From: a virus | Virus record (IMG/VR): IMGVR_UViG_3300048103_000988 | Span: 1-42,173 of that record | Reading direction: 5' to 3' (one strand) | Length of the DNA: 42,173 bases | In this document: piece after piece, positions 34,101 through 42,173 of the stretch | Position numbering within the stretch: the stretch's first letter is position 1 | Layout of the letters: the number at the start of each line of letters is the position of its first letter | Notes under the pieces: model-generated | What the model was told of the DNA's origin: nothing | The model's input: only the letters and a program-made list of their open reading frames with translations | The model's database searches: none | Program-made: the position numbers and the translations under genes

Positions 34101-37100
34101 GTGCTATTGTAACTCAAACCGACACATTTAAAGGAGCTTTAAGTGCTAATGCTCAGGTAACTCCGTTTAATAGTAGTGCAACCGAAGATTACAATTTATT
34201 ACATTTTCCAGTGTCTGCGCCTAGCGATAGAGAAAAACTATATCAAAATAACAGTTTAACATTTAACCCTGGAAGAAAAGATCTTAAGCTTAATGGAAGA
34301 ATGGCTATTGGTGGAACTGGTGTGCCAGACGGAAGTACATTTTTTAATCCTCTAGCACAACTTCATATTAAAACTAATATAAATTCTGAAGATGCTACGC
34401 TTATTTTAGAATCAGATCATGATAATGATAATGAACTTTCAAATCCTGTATTACAATTAATACAAGACGGTAGACGCATTAGATCAGCAATTCAAATGAC
34501 TGGCAATGGTAATGACGGGGCAACTGGTGCAAAAAGAAATGCATTACTATTTTCTACATCAGCTGAGAACGTTTCCGGAAATGCATATATGCACTTTGCA
34601 ACTGGTGGTGTTATAACAACTACTGATGGTGCTACTGATATTACACTTGATAGTACTGCAGATTGGAAAGGCTGGAATGAAGTATATCTAATTGATCAAA
34701 ATGGCGGTGAAGGTGCATTACAATACGGCTTTAACCCAACGATGGATGCCAGCGGTAGAGCAAATCAAAAACTATCGTTTATCGACGCTAATGATCAGGT
34801 TTCTCTAGGTGCAAATACATTCTATGCTTCAAATGCAAGTGAAGGTCTTTTCATTGATACCAATGGTGATCAACAAAATGATACTGATATTCGTATAAAC
34901 CAAGCCGGCACCGACGGCGGCGCTTATATGAAAATACAAAGTTTTAGAGAAGATCTTACATGGCATGGCCGAAGTCTTACCTTTAGTGGTGATGTTGGAC
35001 CAGCTGCTGATGCAGATAATATGCATAGTAGTTATGAAGTATTTGCTTTTATTAAATATGTTATTAGAAGTGGTAATGGGCCTATATATGGCTATAGACT
35101 TGGTGCCATTGAGCAAGTTGATATAAGAAACTTATCAGGTACTAGTTTTAGTTTAAGCTTAAATATTCCTAATAATTTTGAACTAGCGGCCACAGAAATA
35201 GCTATACCACAAATAGGATTTACAGTAAATGGTGTTAATGCTGTTGCAAACACTCAACGAGCTACTGGTGATCTTGATGTTACTAATTTGGCTGCTACTG
35301 TATCAGAAGTTTTAACTGGTGGCGCAGATGATGCTGCTGCAGGTAATCCTCTAATTACAACTAAACCACAAGTTAGAATGACAATTACTTCTGACACTGG
35401 TCATGTTGGTATTGCTACTACTGAGCCCGGCGCTAAATTAGATGTTCATGGTAACTTTAGAGTAGAAGGTGATCAAAATTCTAGCTTCCCAATTACAACA
35501 GGTGATGGAGCAGAGGACGATGATTTGCTTCATACTGCGGTCTTTGCTTCAAATAATCTATCGCAAGCAAATTCGCTATCAACAACACTCAATAAGCAAT
35601 TAAAACAAGCTGTATTTGTTTCAAGACCCGCATATAGTGGTGCATTAAGTTATTTAGATATTACTGATGTACGTACTATTAGTAATAATAACACACTAGC
35701 TGGATCTGCAAAACGTATACAGTCTCGTACTAGTACTAATAAAAACGAACAAGGTGATCGAAAAGGATTTATATCATTCCCAGGCAATAGTAATCTTGTT
35801 GAAATTGGTGGTATACATACGAATGTAGATAAAGTTGGTGTATCGACTAACTCTGGCGGTCCTACTCAAATATTCCATAACACAGCAAACGCAACTCCAT
35901 CATCTAAGAAACTTGAAACAACTACTGGTGGTATTGCAGTTACAGGTCATTTAACCTCAACTACTGCTAAAATTGGTGGTCTTAAAATCGCTGATACTGT
36001 TTCTGATAATCATGCAACATATCCAGCCTATAACAATTATATTGCATTTAAAGGTACTAGTGGTGATCAATACGGAAATTATAATCATACTTATATTGGT
36101 GAAAGAATTTATGGTGCCGATAGTGCGGGTGATGGTGATACTCGTCCAGACGGTGAAAAATCAGAATTATTATTTATGAAGCTAAATGATACTGAAACCA
36201 CGGGTGGCGGTTCGGATAGAATCAGGCATTTTGCTTCTAATCACGTTTTCGATATTAGCACTAGTACTGCAGTTGGTGCTGCAGATGGAGATTTAGAAGC
36301 TGCTCTTAATGCAACTAATAGAACCTCATTTACTGCAATGACAATTAGGCAAAGTGGTAATGTTGGTATTGGTACAGTTACTCCATGGTCGCCTTTACAT
36401 ATAATGGCACCTAATACTCTTGGAAATAGCTTTACTGGAACAACAAAAGGACAAGGTTTAACTATTAGCCAATCAGAATATACAGCTGAAAACCATATTA
36501 GTCTAATAGAAGGAGCTTATGTAGGTAGTGGTAGTAATAACCCAAATTACAGAATTGGTGTAAAATTCACGGGAGCTGAAGGATCATTCCTTAAATTTGG
36601 TACTAGCACAAATTACGCGTCAGGTATTACTAATACTGCAATGGTTATTGATCACCGAGGGCGAGTTGGTATTGGTGTAGACGAACATGTGCCCGCAGCA
36701 GGTGATGTACCAGCTAATAATAATGGCGTTTTAGCTAAGCTGCATGTTAATGGCACTGGTCAATTTGAAGGTAAATTAACTATTACTGATGGAATTGATA
36801 CTACTGGCGATATACAAGTTGGTCAATATGGTAACCAACAAATAAGAGTTAGGGATATTCAAGCGGGCGGACCTAGTACCGGTGGTAACAATTCGGCAGC
36901 ATTAAGATTAAATGCAGGTGAATCAATTGATTATGCTCCTACAAATCAAGATGGCAAGCTTGTATATATAAATGCAGAAGGTGGCCTTCAAGTTAATTCG
37001 CATCCTAGCAATTGGATCGCGAATGCTGATGCAGGTACGACTGGTGGGTGGGCTGGTAAAAACGGCACGGTTTCTATTAATAAAGCAGATGGTAGTTCAG

Positions 37101-37558
37101 AGTTTAATCAGATAAAGCATACCGGTTTGACAATGACTTCTGGTACTGATATTGATCAGTTGTATACATTGAACTTTACTCCACCGACTAATAATGAATG
37201 GACAGATATTGGAATCAACGGTGATGATTTAGCTACAGGTACATACATAGTTCAAATGCACATTTATGAAGGGGCCGGTGGCCAGTATGATGAATTTTAC
37301 AGTGGCACAATGTCATGGTTTGGTGCCAGTGTTAATGATGATAATACTGATGAAATATTTTTGCATAATGCTGGTCATGCTTCGCAAGCATCTTCTGGTG
37401 AACTTAATGCAAACTGGTTCTTGAGAACTAAACGATTATTGCATACAGAAAATCCTAGCGGTAACGGATATTTAAAACTACAGGTGAGATCATCATATAC
37501 ACCACCAGCAGACAATGCGAATAGAACATATACTATTAAACTACGGAGAATGATATAA
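28130..37558 (+). CDS. Giant long tail fibre protein (3142 residues)
   Basis: The largest gene in the window. The N-terminus (SETFEDWRLKSNEVSLDLGA, about 11-30) is the fibre attachment motif of marine myophages. Residues about 445-605 hold three tandem 70-residue units ending in 'INELE..IRGTN'. Further single 'AI.EL' helices follow up to about 1400, interleaved with five copies of a beta domain with 'GM.V....IP.GT.I..I....L..A' (near 672, 917, 1164, 1292 and 1585). The second half is a shaft with GHVGIATTEPGAKLDVHG, GNVGIGTVTPWSPLHIMAP and GRVGIGVDEH motifs (near 2422, 2742 and 2843). The last 130 residues form a distinct tip (TGTYIVQMHIYEGAGG, EIFLHNAGHA, YTIKLRRMI) of the kind seen at receptor-binding ends. 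It should bind the host surface. The start overlaps the coiled-coil gene stop. Confidence 0.9.
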   Translation: MSKETLVNKSETFEDWRLKSNEVSLDLGAVASDDTYSSTSLDTESRLTDQYITKNDLGDGAVYIRDISSIAGGLEIDHSADRMLDNTDGYIILKDGVENAASWAQFPPGTKLCQYANNTTGTTVIFSAIVVSCSNKKILIDNVGGTEPFNPTLRLYDSGNAGYTKFIPASYLKELIVESYNHGNVRVYLSRNYQFPASHQGGATTNTLTLSDDTYYAIQDGEKVTYTTPDPASNGILAGKSAGEVTTLYVKKSESYDNTEISLSLSPGGSDVTLLNGSETQTLTTSRVALKQGMVRNGFHIAPQSYYVTHTASSIPVTFLEGEVVYQGSDVNNPDFQATLYTADVAGTLIFKNILLGTFNSSVDLKSTTLTNGAGTALTAANTKIAAADLNNDFKTSNATISQMIEFNTPAAASDDYKVYFGSAVDAVLELQDDVGTVENLQTNNTTDLTVAINELELGIRGTSNNLVADDLGNSTGRPAFTADDIVSALVEHEVDLFGASKSLSDLGTNDKGDFVLSINELETAIRGTNTALVSADLVSTSSPSAHPAMTATNLIDAVLEHEVDLYGTGSQTLGSLATNNQSNFVAAINELETAIRGTNGGLVLTDLGVTLTSYSNSAVNLVDHNEELQRDIGDVTNTKLGLLNTSNVTLATHGSAIASGETVLTMVSNPIVAGIKVGMFVTSQHSPNSIDTSTGGGTFVTAVSTTQVTLSRATAGALTSAALIFKVEDIVTKIKDLDDVLGDIALINNDTFYTDIAFTDTTVKDSINSITDYIGGTDIGSVINSGSETLTNAIAQLYTDIGEVGTSGANIVASNYNDNTTDLKKAVIAAAVGMTGSVEFDTAFHASNSGSLAEKSGYSATDLHAGIRELQTYVGDASTLSTSGDTVTTHVETAGGSAHTGNSTTTLTLASPATFAQVDVGYQVQINVNGDSYQNGDESQIPAGTKVVRRISSTEFELNNAVTVDTAGGVTRNLAFSKTADYGFQNDVITDALIELRNALVGGTADLTDKINTLDDSDGAGTDFSSTNVVDAIRELQDDLGQRTLITGSPFHSDINGTYNTTNIVTVLNAITAAIGSHDIGDAVNTGNETLTNAIAQLRTDIGDAGSSGATLTTTATDLTTAINELDFEIGPISNAKLGTAANRSKTYASGGANGATTVTLNNVAGLIEGMNVSGTNIPAGTKISSISSNTITLTQAVNGAAGVSGTLSFTTEDIQSSILANTANIGSTEDLDDAVGYTTQQVVLAIKEIQGLIGDIQDNNEAPILNSVNTRITRNTNAEVTTGATIAVADTTGITVGMKVKNTASGRTGSIAAGTLVNAVNVGVSIGVDTAVVSTINSGDTLQFDSPTVVNAVRSIDARIGQQVTPANMGTTATTLVTAIKETTDEIGDVTANNLGTTSSTITTAIKEIVDGTGQADVQVGAEATGGATITRNAANGGFLKKVKAGYGADAQTIVSNLNFDAAGPTDVLHKTTMKFGANTVLDVSLATLITEAADANFDTTARKIVFGSTVNDGQGIEIDRSNEVVGTGNRTITGAVGNLGINPSILWVDGEVTARDPSAATATATTGGSNTASGTTTITVVSTGNLEAGMVVTSDVAGALVPGTFIANIINSTSFGISQATTAIIPASTILNFDIHSRNDLGWKVKGFKPTSTPDAADSFYQAPNVDFYNAGRLFGKGTSGIDSTQNGVTVTWDPVTQHFDTSLQTIPGLSAGTTGNTTTVPVITVDTFGRITAVTTANVADALGQFTLEGDSGSQTIGVNETVKILGTSNEITTALTESGGINTVTVGLPNDVTIGNDLTVTDRLIVQGTSDDPSTFDGDVQIDGDLNVQGSISVGEQSLSFTTTSATVSSKQIILNALADTAQADVASDTGQANVPAASFVAHRGFKSTILSGGLSILTKGLRYKIKSSGADNAITANEQAAIKAVSGATDDHVHNEVITATTTGNFVLGNYSNITFREQQTEAKIAWNEGTDQWELYRGTDETQGAIVTQTDTFKGALSANAQVTPFNSSATEDYNLLHFPVSAPSDREKLYQNNSLTFNPGRKDLKLNGRMAIGGTGVPDGSTFFNPLAQLHIKTNINSEDATLILESDHDNDNELSNPVLQLIQDGRRIRSAIQMTGNGNDGATGAKRNALLFSTSAENVSGNAYMHFATGGVITTTDGATDITLDSTADWKGWNEVYLIDQNGGEGALQYGFNPTMDASGRANQKLSFIDANDQVSLGANTFYASNASEGLFIDTNGDQQNDTDIRINQAGTDGGAYMKIQSFREDLTWHGRSLTFSGDVGPAADADNMHSSYEVFAFIKYVIRSGNGPIYGYRLGAIEQVDIRNLSGTSFSLSLNIPNNFELAATEIAIPQIGFTVNGVNAVANTQRATGDLDVTNLAATVSEVLTGGADDAAAGNPLITTKPQVRMTITSDTGHVGIATTEPGAKLDVHGNFRVEGDQNSSFPITTGDGAEDDDLLHTAVFASNNLSQANSLSTTLNKQLKQAVFVSRPAYSGALSYLDITDVRTISNNNTLAGSAKRIQSRTSTNKNEQGDRKGFISFPGNSNLVEIGGIHTNVDKVGVSTNSGGPTQIFHNTANATPSSKKLETTTGGIAVTGHLTSTTAKIGGLKIADTVSDNHATYPAYNNYIAFKGTSGDQYGNYNHTYIGERIYGADSAGDGDTRPDGEKSELLFMKLNDTETTGGGSDRIRHFASNHVFDISTSTAVGAADGDLEAALNATNRTSFTAMTIRQSGNVGIGTVTPWSPLHIMAPNTLGNSFTGTTKGQGLTISQSEYTAENHISLIEGAYVGSGSNNPNYRIGVKFTGAEGSFLKFGTSTNYASGITNTAMVIDHRGRVGIGVDEHVPAAGDVPANNNGVLAKLHVNGTGQFEGKLTITDGIDTTGDIQVGQYGNQQIRVRDIQAGGPSTGGNNSAALRLNAGESIDYAPTNQDGKLVYINAEGGLQVNSHPSNWIANADAGTTGGWAGKNGTVSINKADGSSEFNQIKHTGLTMTSGTDIDQLYTLNFTPPTNNEWTDIGINGDDLATGTYIVQMHIYEGAGGQYDEFYSGTMSWFGASVNDDNTDEIFLHNAGHASQASSGELNANWFLRTKRLLHTENPSGNGYLKLQVRSSYTPPADNANRTYTIKLRRMI
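29461..29940 (+). repeat. Tandem INEL-type fibre repeats, unit about 68-70 residues
   Basis: Three consecutive units of about 204-210 bases encode '(L)AINELE.AIRGTN..LV..DL.......A.TA..I..A..EHEVDL.G'. Their cores are VAINELELGIRGTSNNLV, LSINELETAIRGTNTALV and AAINELETAIRGTNGGLV. The codons differ between copies, so the duplications are old rather than recent. Each pairs a helix with a beta turn, as in trimeric fibre shafts. Confidence 0.8.
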
Positions 37559-37559
37559 A

Positions 37560-39605
37560 ATGGCAAAGGGCTATAATAAAAACCAAGGGTCTAGATTTAG
37601 TGACGGAATAGTTTCTGAAGGACATATTACACTGAATGGCAGCCTGTGGCTTCCAGATGCTGCAGTCGACACAGGCCCAAATGACGAAGATCCTGGAAGA
37701 ATCTATTTTGGTAATGGCAATGACATGAACATTTCCGTTTCTGGTAGTAAGCATGGTGTAGTACGACAAGTTAATACGGACGGAAGTCTTTATCTTCAAT
37801 CAGCTAATATTAATGGTGGTGAAGTAATAATTAGTAACAACGGTGCTTCGGAAACCTTAGCAAGATTTAAAAATGGACCTGATGTAACTACCGGTGATAA
37901 TCAATATGTGGCAGGTTGTTTTTTATATCATAATAACGTGCAAAGATTTAGTACTCTTGGTAGTTTTGCTTACGGCTCTGGCACGGATAATACGGAGAAT
38001 TGTGATGGAGGCGTTAAAATTCATGGGCCCGCTAAAGCAGCTGCTGCCGATTTGGTTGCAGGTCAGCCGATGGTTGATAGTAGCTTGAAGGTTGCTAGAA
38101 TCGTATTCGATCAAGGCATTAATACCAACGATCATTGTATGATTAAATGGGTATCAACAGAAAATGCAACTGCAGATCGTTGTGCTTTAGACTTTGTAAT
38201 TTCTGATAATGCAAGTGATACCGTCACGCAAGCAGATAAATTTAGATTTAGATATAATCCTCACCTAGATACTATTAATAGCGCGAATGAATATTCATTA
38301 GTAGAAATAAGTGCTAAGGCTGACGGTTCTACTCGAATGGATCTTACAACTTTAGTTATGGACGAAGGTGAAACCCGTACAAGTGAAGTTATTGCTGATA
38401 AGTTTACTGGTGAGGCCTCTACTGTTGCTGCGCTTGATAATGCTGCAGGGACTCTAACTACTGATAATTTAACTCAAGGTGCTACTAATAAGTATTTTAG
38501 TACTGCTCAAGTGGATAGTCATATTTCTGTAACAACTGGTGATGCAAGTGGCGGAGGAAGCTTATCATATACCACCGGTACATTTACATTTGCGCCTGCA
38601 CAACTTGCATCAACTAGCACGGCTGGTATTGCATCGTTTAGCAGTAATGATTTTGCTGTTAGTGCTGCTGGTGACGTCACACTAAATTCTCTTAAAAACG
38701 GAGATATAGCATCTGACGCAGCAATTGCTTACAGTAAATTAGCTAATGTTGCTAAACAGACATTTTTAGGGAATAATACTAATGCCGCGGCCAGTGCTAT
38801 AGCTATGACTCCGTCTCAAGCTCGAGCATTACTTGGTAATATAGCTAATAACGCTGATAACTATGATGGCTGGAATATTAATCATAAAGAAGATGCAAAC
38901 GATACCACAGCTCATACTGCTACTAAAATAGGATCTGCCGGTAATGTTAAGTTTGTTGGTGACGGTGCAACAAAAGTAACACGGGATAGCGGTACTGTTA
39001 CAATTACTTCAGTTAATGATGATACTACGTATACATGCGACGCAGATTATGGAACTGTAATGGAAGGTACTTCTATACGTCTTAATGATGATAGACGCCG
39101 TAATAAAAATGCGGCGACTATTAAAGACGGTAATACACAAGAATATATTGTATATAATCATGACGTGAATGGTGCTGGTTCAGGAACTCCAGGAGCTATT
39201 CAATTTTTTACTGAAAATGTTGAAGAAATGCGTTTGGATAAAGATGGTAACTTACATGTTAACGGAGATATTGTTGGTTTCTCTGGTACTATTTCTGATG
39301 AAAGATTAAAAGAAAATATTAAAACCGTTGATAATGCTTTAGATAAAGTAAGTCAACTTAAAGGTGTTACTTTTGATTGGGAGAAAAGCGGAGAAGCTTC
39401 AGCAGGTTTAATTGCACAAGATCTTGAAAAAGTTTTACCTTCAGCTGTAAAAGAAAGAGAATTAGCTCTTTATGCTGAAAACAAAGAATATAAAACAGTC
39501 GAATATTCTCAAGTTACAGCTCTTTTAATCGAAGCAATTAAAGAGTTAAAAGAGCAAAATACTCAGCTAAGAGCTGACATTGAAGAGTTGAAGGTGAATA
39601 AATAG
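37560..39605 (+). CDS. Tail fibre with C-terminal peptidase S74 chaperone domain
   Basis: A 681-residue fibre. The N-terminus (RFSDGIVSEGHITLNGSLWL) is followed by a beta-rich shaft. Around residue 299 lies the shared fibre motif TTDNLTQGATNKYFSTAQVD. The C-terminal 103 residues from Ser579 are a complete intramolecular chaperone of the peptidase S74/endosialidase type: SDERLKENIKTVDNALDKVS, then GVTFDWEKSG, AGLIAQDLEKVLPSAV, YKTVEYSQVTALLIEAIKEL and a final coiled coil. In this family the domain trimerises the fibre and then cuts itself off at the conserved Ser-Asp, using a Ser/Lys dyad; the SDERLK site is intact. The start lies one base after the giant fibre stop, without a strong SD, suggesting reinitiation. 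The receptor is unknown. Confidence 0.92.
   Translation: MAKGYNKNQGSRFSDGIVSEGHITLNGSLWLPDAAVDTGPNDEDPGRIYFGNGNDMNISVSGSKHGVVRQVNTDGSLYLQSANINGGEVIISNNGASETLARFKNGPDVTTGDNQYVAGCFLYHNNVQRFSTLGSFAYGSGTDNTENCDGGVKIHGPAKAAAADLVAGQPMVDSSLKVARIVFDQGINTNDHCMIKWVSTENATADRCALDFVISDNASDTVTQADKFRFRYNPHLDTINSANEYSLVEISAKADGSTRMDLTTLVMDEGETRTSEVIADKFTGEASTVAALDNAAGTLTTDNLTQGATNKYFSTAQVDSHISVTTGDASGGGSLSYTTGTFTFAPAQLASTSTAGIASFSSNDFAVSAAGDVTLNSLKNGDIASDAAIAYSKLANVAKQTFLGNNTNAAASAIAMTPSQARALLGNIANNADNYDGWNINHKEDANDTTAHTATKIGSAGNVKFVGDGATKVTRDSGTVTITSVNDDTTYTCDADYGTVMEGTSIRLNDDRRRNKNAATIKDGNTQEYIVYNHDVNGAGSGTPGAIQFFTENVEEMRLDKDGNLHVNGDIVGFSGTISDERLKENIKTVDNALDKVSQLKGVTFDWEKSGEASAGLIAQDLEKVLPSAVKERELALYAENKEYKTVEYSQVTALLIEAIKELKEQNTQLRADIEELKVNK
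39597..39604 (+). promoter_or_regulatory. Candidate late promoter (AATAAATA) before the small beta-sandwich gene
   Basis: AATAAATA overlaps the stop codon of the S74 fibre gene and lies 34 bases before the next ATG. It differs from the T4 consensus only at the first position, which is relaxed in marine relatives. Position is good; motif is imperfect. Confidence 0.4.
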
Positions 39606-39638
39606 AAGTATACATATACAATTTTAAGGTACATATTC

Positions 39639-39980
39639 ATGGCAATTGTTTCAAATTTAGTAATAGATCAAGGATCAGCTTTTACATCAACCGTTACAGT
39701 AACAGATGGTGACGGCGACGTAGTTAATTTAAGTAACTATACATATGCTGGTAAGATTAAAAAAAATTACACCTCTTCAACTGCAGTTAGTTTTGCCACT
39801 CCAACGACACCTGGGGCTAGTGGACAAATAACACTTACTCTTACAGATACTATTACAAAAACAATGAAACCTGGTCGATACGTTTATGATGTTGAGATTA
39901 CTTCAGCTGGTGGTTTAACAACTCGAGTAGTAGAAGGCCAGGTTGAAGTCATGCCCGGAGTCACACTAGGAGGAACATAA
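39639..39980 (+). CDS. Small beta-sandwich protein of fibre clusters
   Basis: A 113-residue protein with alternating strands: SNLVIDQGSAFTSTVTVTDG, VVNLSNYTYAGKIKKNY, ITLTLTDTITKTMKPGRYVY, then DVEITSAGGLTTRVVEGQVE. The 'IDQG..F...V.V.D..G.....L..Y' start and 'PGRYVYDVEI....G....V.EG.V.V.P' end are a recurring small immunoglobulin-like family next to marine phage fibre genes. AAGG ten bases before the ATG is the SD. It sits between two fibre genes and ends one base before the next start. It probably decorates or connects fibres; this is inference from location. No catalytic residues stand out. Confidence 0.82.
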   Translation: MAIVSNLVIDQGSAFTSTVTVTDGDGDVVNLSNYTYAGKIKKNYTSSTAVSFATPTTPGASGQITLTLTDTITKTMKPGRYVYDVEITSAGGLTTRVVEGQVEVMPGVTLGGT

Positions 39981-39981
39981 T

Positions 39982-42173
39982 ATGTCAGATATAAAAGCAA
40001 AGATAACGCAATCTGGCTTATTAAAAGGTTCTACTTCATCTCAGGGTAATGTAATAGCATCTAAGGTAGAAGTTAATACTGCTGGAATAAATCTGGGTGA
40101 TCTCATCGATGTTACTATTACGAGTCCTGTTGATGGTAGCTATGTCGTATATGACAGCAATACAAATACCTTTCTAGACGATCAAACCATAACTAAAACT
40201 GATGATGGCATTACTTTGTCAAGCGATATGTCATTTCCAGACGATGTAAAAGCTAAGTTTGGTAATAGTGGCGACTTGCGTATTTATCACGATACAACTA
40301 GTGCAACTGCTGGAGATGGAAAGTCTATAATTGAAGATGCCGGCACCCAGGGTCTAGAGTTAGTTACTAACGGCAATGCTATAGTTTTAAGAACAGACAC
40401 TGGTAAAATCATGTTGCAAGCCAACAAAGATGCTGGTGTTTTAATAGGCTATGATAATACGATAAGCCTACAAACACAAGAGGATGGAGTCAAAATAATT
40501 AGAAATCTAATTATTAAAGATGATAAAAAAATACTTCTAGGCACCGATGATGATTTACAAATCTGGCATGAAAGTAGCACAGGAAATAGCTACGTTGCCG
40601 GAAACAATTTGCGACTAACTAATAATAATAGTACAGAAAGCTATTTGCAGGCCGATGTTAATGGAGCGGTAAGCCTTTATTATAATGGTTCTCCTAAAAT
40701 TGCAACAACTAACAGTGGTGTAGACATTACTGGCAAATTAGAAGTTGACGGCGGGGCAAATAATGGTATAGTTTTTGATGCTAAGGTTGGATTTGTTGAT
40801 AGTTCTTTCGATGTAGATAGTAACGATTTTTCTTATGTAACAAATGATATTGGATTAGATCTTAATGGCTGGAATATTAAAAATGCGTCACAGATATCTG
40901 GTGCCAATCTTTATGTAAAATCTATTTCAAATTCTCATGCGAATCCTAATCTTGGACAGAGTAATAAATCTAGTATACAGTTACCAGGTTATGATAGTTT
41001 AAGTCAGTTTATTATAACTAGTCCATATGGCCATACTCCTATAGTTGATATTGCATTAGATGGAATTTCAACTACCCTTGATATTACTACTTCACAAGAT
41101 ATTACTGCAGCAAACATTACAGCAACTACAATAAATGGTGAATTTGAAGGTACTATTCTAGAATCTCCTCATATACTTGTAGGGGCAGGGGGTACTGAAA
41201 GTAGTGTTAATATAGGCTCACCTGTATACATTTCAGGGCATGATTCTAATGGTCCAATATTCGGTGCAGCAGACGCATCAGATCCGTCTAAAATGCCAGC
41301 AGTTGGTATTGTAAAAGAGCTATTTGGAAACTTTAATTATGGCGTTAAAGCAGTTACATTTGGAAATTTATATAATACTAACTCAAGTGGCAATCCGTTT
41401 AACAATATTCCTACTGTTGGTTTAAATTCAGGTGCAGATCTATATGTATCTGCTACAACTCCAGGTACCTTCACAGAAACTGTTCCTGCAGGTGAAGGTA
41501 ATCTTATACAAAAAATTGGTGTTGTTCTTGATGGTGGTAAAGTGAGTGGTAAAATACAAGTTTTAGGAACCGCTAGTGAAAATGTGGCGCCAAATTTAAA
41601 CTCTGGAAATATTTTAATAGGAAACGCTAGTAATATTTCTACTACAGCATCATTTAATACAACATTTGATAATTCATTGGCATTAAAATCAACTGATAAT
41701 ATTACTGAAGGTGACAGTAACTTATATTTTACTAATTCAAGAGCAGATGCCCGAGTTACTGAACAAACGGGAGCCAATTTAGATCTTAGTCTTAAAACAA
41801 CTGATGAACTGCCCGAAGGATCTACTAATGTTTATCATACACCCTTAAGAGCTGTATCTGCAGTCACTGCATCAAATCTTGACATGGGTGGTAATAAAGT
41901 TTTATTTGCAAATGTTTATTCAACTGAAGGTGATTTACCAAATGCAGGCACTTATCATGGTATGTTTGCGCATGTTCATGAAACTGGAAAAGGTTACTTT
42001 GCTCATGCTGGGGCTTGGCACAAATTACTAGATGAGTCAAGTTCTACTACTGATAACTTAAGCGAAGGTAGTACTAATCTTTATTATACTGATGCTCGCG
42101 TAGATTCAAAGCTAGCAGCTGGTGTTAGTAATATTGTAACTACTGGATATTTAAGAGGTCCTGCAGAATTTAC
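39982..42173 (+). CDS. Tail fibre protein, 3' end outside the window
   Basis: An open frame from ATG 39982 to the last base (730 codons plus two bases, no stop), with TAGGAGG at 39968-39974 as a strong SD. The N-terminus (MSDIKAKITQSGLLKGSTSS) is followed by NSGDLRIYHDTTSA near residue 94 and DDDLQIWHESSTGNSYV near 191, a repeat common in marine fibres. Later parts hold three copies of the motif 'D.L.EGSTNLYYTDAR': NITEGDSNLYFTNSRADARV (near 572), DELPEGSTNVYHTPLRA (near 607) and DNLSEGSTNLYYTDARVDSK (near 691). The same motif occurs once in the S74 fibre. It is the third fibre gene of the cluster. The truncation is by the window edge, not a mutation. Confidence 0.9.
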   Translation, partial: MSDIKAKITQSGLLKGSTSSQGNVIASKVEVNTAGINLGDLIDVTITSPVDGSYVVYDSNTNTFLDDQTITKTDDGITLSSDMSFPDDVKAKFGNSGDLRIYHDTTSATAGDGKSIIEDAGTQGLELVTNGNAIVLRTDTGKIMLQANKDAGVLIGYDNTISLQTQEDGVKIIRNLIIKDDKKILLGTDDDLQIWHESSTGNSYVAGNNLRLTNNNSTESYLQADVNGAVSLYYNGSPKIATTNSGVDITGKLEVDGGANNGIVFDAKVGFVDSSFDVDSNDFSYVTNDIGLDLNGWNIKNASQISGANLYVKSISNSHANPNLGQSNKSSIQLPGYDSLSQFIITSPYGHTPIVDIALDGISTTLDITTSQDITAANITATTINGEFEGTILESPHILVGAGGTESSVNIGSPVYISGHDSNGPIFGAADASDPSKMPAVGIVKELFGNFNYGVKAVTFGNLYNTNSSGNPFNNIPTVGLNSGADLYVSATTPGTFTETVPAGEGNLIQKIGVVLDGGKVSGKIQVLGTASENVAPNLNSGNILIGNASNISTTASFNTTFDNSLALKSTDNITEGDSNLYFTNSRADARVTEQTGANLDLSLKTTDELPEGSTNVYHTPLRAVSAVTASNLDMGGNKVLFANVYSTEGDLPNAGTYHGMFAHVHETGKGYFAHAGAWHKLLDESSSTTDNLSEGSTNLYYTDARVDSKLAAGVSNIVTTGYLRGPAEF

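Noticed and set aside
28130-37558. Repeat-rich DNA as a CRISPR array or recent tandem duplication
   Set aside because: The periodicity is at the protein level with strongly diverged codons; there are no identical direct repeats with unique spacers.
41337-41777. 146-residue minus-strand frame near the right end
   Set aside because: Antisense to the fibre frame that stays open from 39982 to the window edge and carries recognisable fibre motifs; no SD or family pattern on the minus strand.

Overview
The window is a 42 kb stretch of the structural (late) region of an AT-rich, T4-like marine myophage. Recognisable T4 homologues are present in cyanophage/pelagiphage-like versions: gp32, gp26, gp54, gp4, gp48, gp53, a gp27-like hub, gp5, a PAAR tip, gp25, gp6, gp7, gp8 and long tail fibres. 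Marine hallmarks are a DUF4815-type giant structural protein, fibres with VGIG-type and EGSTNLYFT-type repeats, a peptidase S74 fibre end, and a small YRG-repeat (DUF4278-like) peptide. The host cannot be read from the sequence; a cyanobacterium or SAR11-type bacterium is the most natural guess. I saw no tRNA, CRISPR array, integrase or insertion sequence.

Layout. (1) 1-1305, plus strand: promoter-like motif, the single-stranded DNA binding protein gp32, a UUCG terminator, then a structured RNA leader and a 53-residue YRG-repeat peptide closed by a second terminator. (2) 6603-1304, minus strand, read right to left: gp4 head-completion nuclease, a conserved unknown, gp54 tube initiator, gp26 with a likely -1 frameshift extension (gp51/GT-like), an EF-hand membrane protein, a 38-residue membrane peptide and the tape-measure protein. 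(3) 6564-20023, plus strand: gp48, gp53, gp27-like hub, gp5 spike without lysozyme, PAAR tip, a coiled-coil protein, a YadA-head-like protein, a small conserved protein, gp25, gp6 and a very large gp7. (4) 20033-42173, plus strand: gp8, a 2034-residue DUF4815 protein, a small coiled-coil protein, a 3142-residue fibre, a fibre with an S74 chaperone end, a small beta-sandwich protein and a further fibre that runs off the window.

How it fits together. The minus operon builds the tail tube and hub assembly line: gp26 with its extension lies upstream of the tape measure, as tail chaperones do in lambda-like phages, with gp54 to start the tube and gp4 to finish the head. The plus operon builds the baseplate (hub, spike, wedges) and then the adsorption apparatus. 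Exact T4-type late promoters (TATAAATA) sit at both operon heads and at a few internal genes. At 6564-6603 two late promoters face each other and feed the two divergent operons.

Most notable: a UUUUUUU slippery site that would fuse gp26 to a 59-residue gp51-like tail; a seven-repeat FG-GAP (integrin-like) beta-propeller inserted in gp7; a riboswitch-like leader that hides the ribosome binding site of the YRG peptide; an 18-base promoter/SD/start cassette used identically at two genes; a cysteine-free gp32; and an EF-hand membrane protein in the tail operon.
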